NCBI GenBank assembly: GCA_030653035.1
Contig: JAUSAB010000054.1
Coordinates: 27,791-91,790 of the forward strand
Direction: 5' to 3'
DNA from: Desulfocapsaceae bacterium
GTDB taxonomy: Bacteria; Desulfobacterota; Desulfobulbia; Desulfobulbales; Desulfocapsaceae
DNA length: 64,000 bases
Part shown: piece after piece, positions 43,074-52,689 of the stretch
Layout of the letters: every line of letters begins with the position of its first letter
Numbering within the stretch: position 1 is the first letter of the stretch
Notes under the pieces: model-generated
The model's input: only the letters and a program-made list of their open reading frames with translations
The model's database searches: none
What the model was told of the DNA's origin: nothing
Made by a program: the position numbers and the translations under genes

Positions 43074-43148
43074 GACGGAGCCAGCTCCTACAATAATGCA
43101 GCTACTGGGGCTGGTTACAGGAATCGATGCAACCGCAGATCCTCCGTC
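43074..43148. ncRNA. Candidate structured element upstream of the chemoreceptor gene
   Basis: GACGGAG (43074-43080) pairs with CTCCGTC (43142-43148). Directly inside, CCAGCTCC (43081-43088) pairs with GGGGCTGG (43107-43114), including one G-U pair in RNA. The rest is a 27-base unpaired or weakly paired part. This could be a leader structure of the chemoreceptor mRNA (minus), a 3' structure of recA, or a REP-like unit (GTAGGAGCTGGCTCC on the minus strand). I recognise no known riboswitch family. Confidence 0.35.
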
Positions 43149-43170
43149 TAACTCTCACATGAACAGGTTA

Positions 43171-44217
43171 TTACTTCGGGTCCTGTCCTTCTGGCTTCTG
43201 GATAATTTCAGTGGGTAAGCCATACCCCATTCGGACCTTTTTATCGATATCGGCAAATATTTCCGGATGATCAGCAAGGAATTTTTTGGCATTTTCCCGG
43301 CCCTGACCAATTCGTTCATCCTGATAAGAATACCAAGAACCGCTTTTATTGACAATTTCTTCCTCAACCGCCAGATCGAGAAGATCACCGGTCTTGGAGA
43401 TCCCTTCGCCATAGATAATATCAAATTCCGCGGTCTTAAATGGTGGAGCAACCTTATTCTTCACCACCTTCACCTTGGTGCGATTGCCAATGACGTTATC
43501 CGTCCCTTCTTTAATGGTAGCAATTTTTCGAATATCAAGACGCAGAGAAGAGTAGAATTTCAGGGCGTTACCACCGGTGGTGGTTTCCGGGTTGCCAAAC
43601 ATGACGCCGATTTTCATCCTGATCTGATTGATAAAGATAAGGATAGTATTGCTGCGATTAAGCACTGCGGTAAATTTGCGCATGGCCTGGGACATAAGCC
43701 GCGCCTGCAGCCCCATATGAGAATCGCCGACATTCCCATCAATTTCAGCCTTGGGTACCAAGGCAGCCACTGAGTCAATAACAATGACATCAATGCCGCC
43801 GGATCGGATCAGGATCTCGGCAATTTCCAGGGCCTGTTCCCCAAAATCCGGCTGAGAGACCAGCAGGTTGTCAATATCTACTCCCAGACGGCCGGCATAA
43901 GCGGTGTCAAGCGCGTGCTCGGCATCAATGAATGCGGCGCTCCCCCCCCGTTTCTGGGCCTCGGCGACAACATGGAGGGCCAGGGTCGTTTTACCGGAAG
44001 ATTCAGGACCATAAATCTCCGAGATTCTTCCTTTGGGAAAACCACCCACCCCAAGGGCTATATCCAGACTCAGAACTCCGGTGGGGATCACCGGAATAGG
44101 TTCAGTCTCATGACTGCCAAGCCGCATGATAGAGCCCTTGCCAAATTGACGTTGAATCTGGCTGATGGCGTTATCAACGCTGTCTGCTTTATTTTTTGCT
44201 ATATCTGGTGCCGCCAT
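43171..44217 (-). CDS. recA: Recombinase RecA
   Basis: The 348-residue ATPase forms filaments on single-stranded DNA and drives homologous recombination and SOS induction. Clear signatures: [16 protein letters not shown], Walker [61 protein letters not shown], loop L2 [38 protein letters not shown], and a short acidic tail. It follows cinA by 65 bases on the same strand, an order seen in many bacteria. No LexA box was recognised in that gap. No recX is present downstream. Confidence 0.99.
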   Translation of the reverse strand: MAAPDIAKNKADSVDNAISQIQRQFGKGSIMRLGSHETEPIPVIPTGVLSLDIALGVGGFPKGRISEIYGPESSGKTTLALHVVAEAQKRGGSAAFIDAEHALDTAYAGRLGVDIDNLLVSQPDFGEQALEIAEILIRSGGIDVIVIDSVAALVPKAEIDGNVGDSHMGLQARLMSQAMRKFTAVLNRSNTILIFINQIRMKIGVMFGNPETTTGGNALKFYSSLRLDIRKIATIKEGTDNVIGNRTKVKVVKNKVAPPFKTAEFDIIYGEGISKTGDLLDLAVEEEIVNKSGSWYSYQDERIGQGRENAKKFLADHPEIFADIDKKVRMGYGLPTEIIQKPEGQDPK

Positions 44218-44282
44218 GAATTTTCTCCCTGAAGTCGATTTTGTTAGAAAGAGATAAAGAATAGAACATATCTGGAGTGTTT

Positions 44283-45536
44283 TTAATTACCGTTTTGTTG
44301 TAGCAGATATTTCCTGACAAGGTCAAGTGCTGTTTTGGCGGCAATCTCCTGAATTTGCTGCCTGTTGCCGGCGAAATGAAAAAGCTTAATCTGAATATTT
44401 TTTTTTGTAGCTATGCTGATATAAACGGTGCCAACCGGTTTTACTATCGTCCCGCCATCAGGACCGGCAATGCCGGTCACAGCAATGGCAAGGTCAGCAT
44501 GACTTCGATCCCGACACCCAGTAACCATTGCCTCTGCCACTTCCCTGCTGACAGCGCCATACGTTGCCAGCAGGTGTTCGCTCACATCAAGACAGGCAGT
44601 TTTCATGCTGTTGGCATAGGCAATGACTCCTCCCAGAAAATAGCGGGAACTGCCGGCAACACCTGTCAACAGATGAGCAATCATCCCTCCGGTGCATGAT
44701 TCGGCTACCGCCAGACGCAAGTTTGCACCACAAAGAAGATCACCGATAACCGAGGCCATGCTGTCTTCATCGCTGCCATAAATGGCGTCTCCCAGGCTCT
44801 TTTCTATCGCCGTGCATGCAGCCTCAAAGAGCGGAACAAGATTGTTGTCTGTATTCCCAGGGGCACGGATGGTAAGGCTCAGATGCACCTCCGGAAAAAC
44901 CGGGTAGTAGCCAATATGAATGTTTTTATCCAGAGCCAGTTCGAGAACTCGCTGGTTGATCTCGGCCTCAGCCAAGCCAAAAATCTTATATAGCCGCTGA
45001 AAGGTTATAAGGTGCCGGTCATGGCTCCAGAGGGCAAGTCTGGGGAGGACCTGTTCCAAGAGCAGGGTTTGCATCTGGAATGGCACGCCGGGAAGAAAGA
45101 AGATCAGCTTGTTGTCATGGATCAGTTGATAGCCGGACATCTTGGCCTGGAGGGTCAGGGCCTCGGCACCTTGCGGCAGCCAGGCCAGCTTCTCCAAGGG
45201 GTTCATGGGGCAGCCGGAGATGGCATCAAGATGATTGCGGATCTGGGAAAGAAGCTCCAGATTAGGGATTGTGGGCCTATCAAGGGCCTCTGCTACCGCC
45301 TCGGTGGTCAAATCGTCGTCAGTGGATCCCAGTCCGCCCGTGACCAGGACAAAATCAACCCGACTGATGGCACGTTTCAGGACCTCGCCAATCAGGGCAG
45401 GAGAATCGCCGATGGTGTGCATGGCATGGATCTCGTATCCGGCGGCAAAGAGGTGACGGGCCGCAAACCCACTGGTAGTGTTGGAAATTCTGCCGGAGAT
45501 CAGCTCATTGCCAATGGCTATTATCTCACCCAGCAT
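44283..45536 (-). CDS. cinA: CinA-family protein (NMN deamidase, PncC domain)
   Basis: The 417-residue protein has an N-terminal MoaB-like (COG1058) domain ([55 protein letters not shown]). The C-terminal PncC/NMN-deamidase domain (about 255-415) has [38 protein letters not shown], and [21 protein letters not shown]. It recycles NMN to nicotinate mononucleotide; the N-terminal half may hydrolyse ADP-ribose-like substrates. The ATG at 45536 follows GAGG by 6 bases and overlaps the mtaB stop by 11 bases, so translation is coupled. It lies directly upstream of recA. Confidence 0.93.
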   Translation of the reverse strand: MLGEIIAIGNELISGRISNTTSGFAARHLFAAGYEIHAMHTIGDSPALIGEVLKRAISRVDFVLVTGGLGSTDDDLTTEAVAEALDRPTIPNLELLSQIRNHLDAISGCPMNPLEKLAWLPQGAEALTLQAKMSGYQLIHDNKLIFFLPGVPFQMQTLLLEQVLPRLALWSHDRHLITFQRLYKIFGLAEAEINQRVLELALDKNIHIGYYPVFPEVHLSLTIRAPGNTDNNLVPLFEAACTAIEKSLGDAIYGSDEDSMASVIGDLLCGANLRLAVAESCTGGMIAHLLTGVAGSSRYFLGGVIAYANSMKTACLDVSEHLLATYGAVSREVAEAMVTGCRDRSHADLAIAVTGIAGPDGGTIVKPVGTVYISIATKKNIQIKLFHFAGNRQQIQEIAAKTALDLVRKYLLQQNGN

Positions 45537-46845
45537 GGTTGTCCTCAACGATTTTACCACTTACCTCGGTCATGGAAACAGTCGTAAGCGTTACCGCCGT
45601 GATGGTATTCATGAGAGAACGGTGACCCGGGAAACTGACCGGGATGTAATTGTCGGTAAAACCTTTGAGATTGCCATCGGGATCACGTTTGTTCTCAACC
45701 AACACATGTCGGGTAGCGCCCAGATATCTCATATAAAACAGTCCTTTCTTTTCTCCATCCAATTGTCTGAGTCTGGCCACACGCTCTTCCTTGACCGCTT
45801 GGGGGATCTGCTGGCCAAAGGTGGCAGCAAGGGTGCCATGACGTTGGGAATAGGGGAAGACATGGAGATAGGTACAGTCAAGCTCCTGGAGCAAGGCACA
45901 GGTGTTGGCAAAGTTCTGGTCAGTCTCCCCGGGAAAGCCGACCAGAACATCAATGCCGATAGCGGCAGCCGGCAGCCTTTTTCGGCATAGCTCCACTGTA
46001 TTCCGAAATTCCTGGGTGGTGTAGCCACGATTCATACGGGTAAGGATGCTATCATCACCGCTTTGCAGCGGGATATGAAGATGGGGCATGAAGTTTTTCT
46101 GCCCGGCCATGAGGGCGAGCAGTTCGTCGCTTATCTCCATAGGCTCGATAGAACTGAGGCGAAAACGGATCTCTGGGAAGGTAAGACAGAGCCTGCGCAT
46201 CAGGGCCACACAATCGGTTCCGTCCGGCAGGTCTTTGCCATACTGTCCCACATGAATGCCGGTAACCACCATCTCCTTATGCCCTTCCGCAGCAAAGATA
46301 GCGGTCTGATCAATCACCTCCCCCAGAGGCAGGCTGCGGCTGGGGCCGCGGGTATAAGGGACAATGCAGTAAGTGCAGAAATTATGACAGCCATCCTGGA
46401 CGCGGAGGCAGGCGCGGGTGCGATTACCATAATGGCGCACGGGCAACCGGCAGATCTCTTTTTTCTGGGAGATCCGGCCCATGAGCATGGTCAGGTCGCA
46501 AGGGGTATCACAAAGCGCAGCCTGCACCAGACGATCCTTGTTGCCATTGCCGACGATGCAGACTGGCTTGTTCACCATCCGCACCAGTTCCTGAGCAGCC
46601 ATCTGGACATAACAGCCGGTGATCACGATTTTGGCATCCGGATGTTTACGCATCAGTTGCCGTACCGCCTGCCGGGACTGGATTCCGGCCTTGGCGGTCA
46701 CGGCGCAGGTGTTGATCACGATAATATCCGCCTCCTCTTTGGCCTGGACCATAACACAGCCCGCCTCCTCAAAACCGGTCTGGAAGGCGGCGGATTCATA
46801 CTGGTTGACCTTGCAACCAAGGGTGGTTATTGCTATTTTTTTCAT
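45526..46845 (-). CDS. mtaB: tRNA t6A37 methylthiotransferase MtaB
   Basis: The 439-residue radical SAM methylthiotransferase has the N-terminal Cys trio (TTLGCKVNQYES, NTCAVTAKAG, TGCYVQMAAQE). The radical SAM motif is QDGCHNFCTYCIVPYTRGPSRS. A TRAM domain follows at the C terminus (about 375-435). The GCKVNQYES and VTAKA patterns separate MtaB (t6A to ms2t6A in tRNA) from MiaB and RimO. The ATG at 46845 has AGG 5 bases upstream. It belongs to the run mnmA-mtaB-cinA-recA, where two tRNA modifiers precede cinA. Confidence 0.95.
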   Translation of the reverse strand: MKKIAITTLGCKVNQYESAAFQTGFEEAGCVMVQAKEEADIIVINTCAVTAKAGIQSRQAVRQLMRKHPDAKIVITGCYVQMAAQELVRMVNKPVCIVGNGNKDRLVQAALCDTPCDLTMLMGRISQKKEICRLPVRHYGNRTRACLRVQDGCHNFCTYCIVPYTRGPSRSLPLGEVIDQTAIFAAEGHKEMVVTGIHVGQYGKDLPDGTDCVALMRRLCLTFPEIRFRLSSIEPMEISDELLALMAGQKNFMPHLHIPLQSGDDSILTRMNRGYTTQEFRNTVELCRKRLPAAAIGIDVLVGFPGETDQNFANTCALLQELDCTYLHVFPYSQRHGTLAATFGQQIPQAVKEERVARLRQLDGEKKGLFYMRYLGATRHVLVENKRDPDGNLKGFTDNYIPVSFPGHRSLMNTITAVTLTTVSMTEVSGKIVEDNHAG

Positions 46846-46881
46846 TTTTGCCTGATATTCAGCTCCTGACTGAAGAGCGTA

Positions 46882-47916
46882 TCATCTGATTTCACCGCAA
46901 CCGATAACCCTGTCCTGTGCGTAGATTACAGCAAACTGGCCAGGGGTAATGGCCCGTTGCGGGATGTCAAACCGGATTTCCCAGCAGTTATCATCGATCT
47001 TGCCGATTCTGGCATCCGCGCCCTCGTGCCGGTACCGGATTCTGACCTGATATGTCTCACCTTCATCTGGAACCTGACTGGTGAGCCAATGAGGCTGGTA
47101 GATCAGCAGGCTGTTACGGAACAGCTCATCTTCTTTGCCGACGATAACGGTATTCGTTTGTGGGTCAAGCGCGCTGACGTACCAGGGGCTGCTGTCGGCA
47201 ATGCCCAGCCCCCGGCGCTGGCCAATGGTATAATGGAAGAGGCCTTGATGTTCACCCAGCATCAATCCCTCCCGGGTGACAATCCTGCCCGGCTGTTCAG
47301 CCTGGGGGATGCGCTCGCTCAGGAACTGCCCAATCGGGGTTGGCCCCAGAAAACAGACATCCTGACTCTCTTGGCCCCGGAATCCGATAAATCCTCGCTC
47401 TTCGACCCGCTGATAAACTTCTTCCTTCCTACTCTCGCCCAGCGGGAAAAGGATATGACTCAGTTGGCGCTGATCCAATCGGGCCAGGAAATAGGATTGA
47501 TCTTTGACCGTATCGCTGCCCTTACACAGCTGGTATATGTCTCCATCCTTCTCAATTCTCGCATAATGGCCGGTGGCCATGGCGTCCATACCACGCGCCA
47601 GGATCGCATCCATGAAAAGCCCGAATTTGATGCTATGGTTACAGATTATGCAGGGATTCGGGGTCAACCCTTGTTGATAGGTAGTCGTGAAGTAATGGAG
47701 GATGGTTGCGCTAAATTCACGGCTGAGATCAATCACCTGCAACTCGATCTCCAACCGATCGGCAATGGCACGCACCTTCTGTTCCTGTCCTTCCGGATCG
47801 GGGCCCGCCAGGCGCATGAAAAATCCATGAACGTCGTGCTGTTGCTGAAGCAACAGGGCACAGGCGGTGGAATCTACCCCGCCGCTCATGGCGATGCCAA
47901 TCTGTCTTTTCTTCAC
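46882..47916 (-). CDS. mnmA: tRNA 2-thiouridylase MnmA
   Basis: The 344-residue enzyme thiolates U34 of tRNA Lys, Glu and Gln. The PP-loop is IAMSGGVDSTACALLL. The two catalytic Cys are in NPCIICNHSIKFG and ESQDVCFLG. Other motifs are ATGHYAR, KDQSYFLARL, and HQGLFHYTIGQRRGLGIA, all diagnostic of MnmA. The C-terminal beta-barrel ends at CGEIR. It is divergent from a U32-family gene with 87 bases between starts; both families act on tRNA. Confidence 0.97.
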   Translation of the reverse strand: MKKRQIGIAMSGGVDSTACALLLQQQHDVHGFFMRLAGPDPEGQEQKVRAIADRLEIELQVIDLSREFSATILHYFTTTYQQGLTPNPCIICNHSIKFGLFMDAILARGMDAMATGHYARIEKDGDIYQLCKGSDTVKDQSYFLARLDQRQLSHILFPLGESRKEEVYQRVEERGFIGFRGQESQDVCFLGPTPIGQFLSERIPQAEQPGRIVTREGLMLGEHQGLFHYTIGQRRGLGIADSSPWYVSALDPQTNTVIVGKEDELFRNSLLIYQPHWLTSQVPDEGETYQVRIRYRHEGADARIGKIDDNCWEIRFDIPQRAITPGQFAVIYAQDRVIGCGEIR

Positions 47917-48003
47917 CGAACTCCTTGCATTCCAGCCTTGCTTACGGTAATCAAAGAATATCCTCGATTACCTGACATTCTGACCTCTGAAATATACTTT
48001 ACC

Positions 48004-49281
48004 ATGGCTAAAAAAGAAAGCGGCAATGGGGTTGTTCCGATGATGCCGGAGCTGTTGGCCCCAGCTGGAACCTTTGAAAAACTGGTGACCGCCATTCATT
48101 ATGGCGCCGATGCCGTCTATCTTGGCGGCCGGCAGTTCAGCCTGCGGGCCAAGGCGGGAAACTTCAGCCCCGAGGCCATGACCGAAGCGGTCAGCTATGC
48201 CCATGAACGGGGCGTCAAGGTCTATGTGACCATCAATATCCTGGCCCATAATCAGGATCTTGTCGCCCTTGATCAGTATCTGCTTTTTTTGCAGCATATC
48301 GCCATCGATGCCTTGATTATTGCAGATCCCGGCATCCTCATGCGGGCCCGTAAAGTCGTGCCGCAGCTCCCCATCCACCTTTCAACTCAGGCCAATGTGA
48401 CCAATTACGCAGCCGCTGCCTTCTGGTTCTCCCAGGGGGCCTCCCGACTCAACCTTGCCCGGGAGTTGTCGCTGGTGGAGATTGCCGAGATCAGGAAACA
48501 GGTGCAGGGCGAGCTGGAGATCTTTGTTCATGGCGCCCTCTGTATCTCCTATTCCGGTCGCTGCATGTTGTCCAATTATATGACCGGGCGCGATGCCAAT
48601 CAGGGCAATTGCGCCCATCCCTGCCGCTACAGCTACGCGCTCACTGAAGAGAAACGGCCCGGCCAGTATTTTCCGGTGGAAGAGGATGAACGGGGCACCT
48701 ATATCTTCAACTCCAAAGATCTCTGTCTCCTGGAACGGCTGCCCGAGCTGGTGGCGGTCGGGGCCAACTCCCTCAAAATTGAAGGGAGGATGAAGTCAAT
48801 CTTTTATGTGGGCGGAGTCGTCCGCATCTACCGGGCAGCCCTCGATTTTCTGGCCACCCTCCCGGCTGAGGCCTGGCACGATCCTGCGGCCATTGCCCTG
48901 CCGACAATCTTCAGGGATGAGATCGCCAAGACCGGCACCCGCGGCACCACCGAGAACTTTATTGATCAGCGTCCCGGCAGTAGCGAGATGGTCTATCATA
49001 CCCCCCGTGAGGAGCAGACAGTGCTGCCGGTGGCAGTGATCAGAATTGAGGGTGAGTGTCCGCTGGTTGAGGCCAGAAACGTTCTCGAGACCGGGGATGT
49101 GATCGAATATATGTTGCCCGGCATTAAGGTGATAGAGCTAAAAGTCATCGCTATGCGCACCGAAAAAGGTGAACAAATCAGCCGCGCAAATCCAGGCAAC
49201 ATGGTTTTCCTGACTACCGAACCGCTCTTGACCTGCGGGACACAAAATGGAATCCTGCGCCGACAGGAAGAAGTAGAATAA
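48004..49281 (+). CDS. U32-family peptidase/tRNA or rRNA hydroxylation protein
   Basis: The 425-residue protein starts at about 48004 (MAKKESGNGVV) or 48040 (MMPELLAPAG). Neither has a clear ribosome binding site. The open frame extends upstream for 1,047 bases, but only as the shadow of mnmA. U32 signatures: ELLAPAGTFEKLVTAIHYGADAVYLGGRQFSLRA, YVTINILAHN, and the Cys-bearing GALCISYSGRCMLSNYMTGRDANQGNCAHPCRYSY, then KIEGRMKS. Members include TrhP (5-hydroxylation of tRNA U34) and RlhA (23S rRNA C2501). Length and GRDANQGNCAHPCR suit the TrhP/YegQ-YrrO group. Real proteolysis is poorly supported in this family. Confidence 0.85.
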   Translation: MAKKESGNGVVPMMPELLAPAGTFEKLVTAIHYGADAVYLGGRQFSLRAKAGNFSPEAMTEAVSYAHERGVKVYVTINILAHNQDLVALDQYLLFLQHIAIDALIIADPGILMRARKVVPQLPIHLSTQANVTNYAAAAFWFSQGASRLNLARELSLVEIAEIRKQVQGELEIFVHGALCISYSGRCMLSNYMTGRDANQGNCAHPCRYSYALTEEKRPGQYFPVEEDERGTYIFNSKDLCLLERLPELVAVGANSLKIEGRMKSIFYVGGVVRIYRAALDFLATLPAEAWHDPAAIALPTIFRDEIAKTGTRGTTENFIDQRPGSSEMVYHTPREEQTVLPVAVIRIEGECPLVEARNVLETGDVIEYMLPGIKVIELKVIAMRTEKGEQISRANPGNMVFLTTEPLLTCGTQNGILRRQEEVE

Positions 49282-49307
49282 GCCATCCTCCTGATATTCT
49301 TTGTGAT

Positions 49308-49468
49308 TAAAAAACTTTCAAGTTAACACCGAGAAGGCAAACGAGCGGCGACGAAGCAGTACGGGGTAGTACGGTGAGGAGCCGCGCAGTGCAGCCGCCA
49401 AGCATGGACGCGTCAGTGTCGCACGAGCCAAGAACGGCGAAAGTGCCGGCTTGAATGCAAATTGGAAT
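49308..49468. repeat. Dispersed repeat, long copy
   Basis: The outer parts match the sequence at 52605-52689: the left part contains ACACCGAGAAGGCAAACGAG (from 49326), and the right part contains GTGCCGGCTTGAATGCAAATTGGAAT (to 49468). Between them lie roughly 75 extra bases not found in the other copy. It sits between the U32 gene and the SulP gene. No protein-coding role is apparent. Confidence 0.75.
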
Positions 49469-49532
49469 GAGACACATGCGTCTTATCAAAGAATACCAGA
49501 CCATCAGAAGGTATCCATAAAAGGAGATTGTC

Positions 49533-51749
49533 ATGGCATCCGCACTCTTGAATAAATTACGTGCCCCCGGAGATCTATGGGGCGGTCTGGCATCCATGCT
49601 GGTGGCCCTGCCGGCGGCGGTGGCCTTTGGAGTCACGGTCTATTCGGCAATCAGTCCGCACTATGCGGCATTTGGCGCCCTGGCAGGGATTCTGGGCGCG
49701 GCCGCCCTCGGCCTGATTGCCCCGATTTTTGGCGGTACCGACCGTCTGATCAGCGCACCTTGTGCCCCGGCAGCAGCCGTATTATCAGCCTTTGCCATTG
49801 AGCTCGTCAAACAAGGGGTTGCCCCGGTGAGCATTGTCTTGCTGTTGACCGTGCTGGGTGTCTTAACGGGTCTGGTGCAGATCCTGCTTGGTTTTCTCGG
49901 GATTGGCCGCATGATTAAATACATCCCTTATACCGTGGTCAGCGGCTATTTAAGCGGCGTTGGCATCATCATTATCACCAGTCAGATCAAAAATTTTCTG
50001 GGCGCGACCACTGATACGTCATGGTGGCTGGTTATTGTCGATCCAGCATTATGGGATCTGCGCAGTATCGGGGTGGGCTCGGCAACCGTGATCGTCGGCC
50101 TGCTGGGACCAAAAGTGACCAAAGTTGTTCCCGGCACAATCCTTGGCATCTGTGCCGGATTGCTGACCTATTTCGGGCTGGCCTCTGCCGATCCGTCGAT
50201 GATGACCCTGACTGATAACAAGCTGGTACTCGGCGCCCTTGGTGCGGCGGAAGGAGGGTACCTCGATACCCTTGTCACTCGCTGGCATGACCTGGGTGAG
50301 TTGAAACTTGCCCAGGTCGGGGCCCTTCTCGGCAGCGCCCTGACCCTGGCCGCCCTGCTCTCCATTGACACCTTGAAGACCTGCGTTGTGATCGATCAAA
50401 AAACACGGACCCGTCATGAACCCAATCGCGAACTGTGCGCCCAGGGGCTTGCCAATATCAGCTCGTCCATGATCGGCGGCCTGCCTGGCTCCGGGACCAT
50501 GGGCGCATCCATGGTCAACCTGTCCAGTGGTGCGCAGACACGTATTTCCGGGATCATGGAAGGGGTGCTGGTGCTGGTGGCAGCGCTGGCCCTGAATAGT
50601 GCCATTGCCTGGATTCCCATTGCCACTCTCGCAGGTATCCTCATTGTTATCGGCCTGCACATGATCGACACGGCCCCCCTGCGATTTCTCGAGTCGCGGG
50701 GAACGGTGCTGGATTTTGCGGTGGTGCTTGCGGTCGTCACCATTGCCCTGACCGTGGGACTGATTGCTGCATCCGGCGCCGGTGTTGCCATGTCCATCCT
50801 CCTTTTTGTCCGTGAACAGGTCGGCGGATCGGTGGTACGGCACAAGTCCTTTGTCCATCAACGCTCATCGACCTGGTCTCGATCAGAGACCGAGAGGCGC
50901 ACGATCGCGCAGCATGGCGAAAAGGCTATTATTTTTCAATTACAAGGCAGCCTTTTTTTCGGCACCACTTATAAACTCTATTCTACCCTGGAACCAGAGA
51001 TCAAGAACCGTGATTATATCCTCCTCGATCTGCGTCTGGTACAGTCAGTCGATATCACGGCGGTCCACATGCTCATCCGGGTGCGGGATATGCTCTCAGA
51101 ACGCGGCGCCTTTCTGCTGCTCAGTAATGTGCGGGAGAAACTCCCGAATGGCCGCAATCTGCGGGAATTTTTTGAACAGACTGGTCTGACGGGTGGAAGT
51201 GGTAACACTGTGCAGATTTTTCCGGTTCTTGAGTCGGCCATTGAATGGGTGGAGGATCGCCTAATTGGGGATGTAAAGGCACCGGTCGATGAAGAGGTGC
51301 TCTTGCGATTACAGGAGATGGAGCTCTTTCAGGGACGTAAAGAGGAAACCCTGGTCGACCTTGAGCAGCGTCTGGAACAACGATCTTTCAAGGCCGGAGA
51401 GACCATTTACTCCATTGGTGATCGAGGGCAAGAGATTTATCTGATCCGGCGCGGCAACGTCAGGATCATGGCGCCAGTTGGTGGCAGCAGGCAGCTGCAT
51501 CATGTAGCAACCATTGGCCGGGGGGATTTTTTTGGCGGGCTGGCCTTTCTTGATGGCCGTCCACGCAGTGATAATGCCATCGCCCATACGGATACTGACA
51601 TGTATATGCTGACCTTTGAAAATTTCAATCAACTGGGCGAGGAGCATAAACGACTGGCATTTATATTGCTCACTGCCCTTTCCCGCACTCTCGCCCATCG
51701 TCTGCGCCATGCCAATGGCGAACGAACATTGTTAAATACCCAAAATTGA
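49533..51749 (+). CDS. SulP-family anion transporter with STAS and cyclic-nucleotide-binding-like domain
   Basis: The 738-residue membrane protein has an N-terminal SulP domain (about 15-430) of some 11-14 helices (SMLVALPAAVAFGVTVYSAISPHYAAFGALAGILGAAALGL, GGTDRLISAPCAPAAAV, GGLPGSGTMGASMVN). A STAS domain (about 465-565) has LLDLRLVQSVDITAVHMLIRV. A C-terminal CRP-like barrel (about 610-720) has FKAGETIYSIGDRGQEIYLIRRGNVRIM. In that barrel the Glu of the nucleotide-pocket FGE motif is replaced (FFGGLAFL) and the following RxA is changed, so it may not bind cAMP. The substrate may be sulfate, bicarbonate or another anion. AAGGAG lies 6 bases upstream of the ATG. Confidence 0.9.
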   Translation: MASALLNKLRAPGDLWGGLASMLVALPAAVAFGVTVYSAISPHYAAFGALAGILGAAALGLIAPIFGGTDRLISAPCAPAAAVLSAFAIELVKQGVAPVSIVLLLTVLGVLTGLVQILLGFLGIGRMIKYIPYTVVSGYLSGVGIIIITSQIKNFLGATTDTSWWLVIVDPALWDLRSIGVGSATVIVGLLGPKVTKVVPGTILGICAGLLTYFGLASADPSMMTLTDNKLVLGALGAAEGGYLDTLVTRWHDLGELKLAQVGALLGSALTLAALLSIDTLKTCVVIDQKTRTRHEPNRELCAQGLANISSSMIGGLPGSGTMGASMVNLSSGAQTRISGIMEGVLVLVAALALNSAIAWIPIATLAGILIVIGLHMIDTAPLRFLESRGTVLDFAVVLAVVTIALTVGLIAASGAGVAMSILLFVREQVGGSVVRHKSFVHQRSSTWSRSETERRTIAQHGEKAIIFQLQGSLFFGTTYKLYSTLEPEIKNRDYILLDLRLVQSVDITAVHMLIRVRDMLSERGAFLLLSNVREKLPNGRNLREFFEQTGLTGGSGNTVQIFPVLESAIEWVEDRLIGDVKAPVDEEVLLRLQEMELFQGRKEETLVDLEQRLEQRSFKAGETIYSIGDRGQEIYLIRRGNVRIMAPVGGSRQLHHVATIGRGDFFGGLAFLDGRPRSDNAIAHTDTDMYMLTFENFNQLGEEHKRLAFILLTALSRTLAHRLRHANGERTLLNTQN

Positions 51750-51783
51750 GAAAGACATGGTTAACATCAAGGAACCAATCAAG

Positions 51784-52584
51784 ATGAACATACACGCAAA
51801 ACGATTCAAGTTGATCCTGGAGTTTGACGGCAGCCGCTACAGCGGTTGGCAGAAACAGGATGACGCCAAAACCATTCAGGGAAGCCTGCTCAAAGCTTCC
51901 ACAGATCTTTTGGGCGCCCAGGTGGATGTGCAGGGCAGCGGTCGCACCGATGCCGGAGTGCACGCCCTGCGCTTTACCGCGCATCTGGAGGCCCAGACCA
52001 ACTCTTCGCCCGAAGAAATCAGACAAAGATTGAATGAGTTACTGCCGGGGGATATTGTTATCCTTGAATGCAAAAGGGCTGGGCCTCGTTTTCATGCGCG
52101 GCATAACTGTATCGCCCGGAGTTATTGCTATCGGATTGCCAGACATAAAATGGCACTTGGCCGCGATTATGTCTGGCAGGTTCTGGAGCCGCTGGATGAG
52201 AAACAGATGCAGGAGGCGGCCTCAGTGCTGGTGGGACAGCATGACTTTACCTCCTTCACCGACCGCCAGGTAGTGAAGAAAAAATCGCCCCAGGTCATGG
52301 TCACTTCATGTCAAATCATGGCAACAGAGGATTTAATCCTGTTTCGGATCGTGGGGTCGCATTTTCTGTGGAAGATGGTGCGCCGGATTATCGGGGTGTT
52401 AGTTGCGGTTGGCAAGGGAGAGCTTGCAGTAGCGGAGGTGCAGAAATTTCTGCAGAAACCAGTTATTCTCAAACAGTATACAGCCCCAGCCCAGGGTCTT
52501 TTCTTTGAGCGAGCCTTTTATGATCAGGAAGAGCTGGATACCTTTCTGGTTGCTGACAATATGCAACCCGGACTTTTTCGATAG
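51784..52584 (+). CDS. truA: tRNA pseudouridine synthase A
   Basis: From the ATG at 51784 (AAGGA about 10 bases upstream) the protein has 266 residues; an in-frame ATG at 51757 would add 9. TruA makes pseudouridine at positions 38-40 of tRNA. The catalytic Asp is Asp56 in GSGRTDAGVHALR. Other signatures are FKLILEFDGSRYSGWQKQ, RFHARHNCIARSYCYRI, and HFLWKMVRRIIGVLVAVGKG. It lies 34 bases after the SulP gene and is followed by a dispersed repeat. Confidence 0.96.
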   Translation: MNIHAKRFKLILEFDGSRYSGWQKQDDAKTIQGSLLKASTDLLGAQVDVQGSGRTDAGVHALRFTAHLEAQTNSSPEEIRQRLNELLPGDIVILECKRAGPRFHARHNCIARSYCYRIARHKMALGRDYVWQVLEPLDEKQMQEAASVLVGQHDFTSFTDRQVVKKKSPQVMVTSCQIMATEDLILFRIVGSHFLWKMVRRIIGVLVAVGKGELAVAEVQKFLQKPVILKQYTAPAQGLFFERAFYDQEELDTFLVADNMQPGLFR

Positions 52585-52604
52585 GCCATCGTCCAGATAA
52601 TTCC

Positions 52605-52689
52605 AAAAAGCATTCGAGCTGACACCGAGAAGGCAAGCGAGTCGCGCATTCAAGCCGACGAAGGTGCCGGCTTGAATGCAAATTGGAAT
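52605..52689. repeat. Dispersed repeat, short copy with internal hairpin
   Basis: This 85-base copy shares both ends with 49308-49468 (ACACCGAGAAGGCAAGCGAG and GTGCCGGCTTGAATGCAAATTGGAAT). It carries a perfect 12-base hairpin, GCATTCAAGCCG (52646-52657) with CGGCTTGAATGC (52668-52679). It lies just after truA. It may be a small non-autonomous mobile or REP-like element. Confidence 0.75.

Noticed and set aside
44218..44282. LexA/SOS box before recA
   Set aside because: No CTGT-N8-ACAG or GAAC-N4-GTTC type palindrome is visible. recA may be served by a promoter further upstream.
46957..48003. Open frame antisense to mnmA, in frame with the U32-family gene
   Set aside because: MnmA is clearly coded on the other strand, the antisense part shows no family motif, and the U32 domain begins only after 48040.
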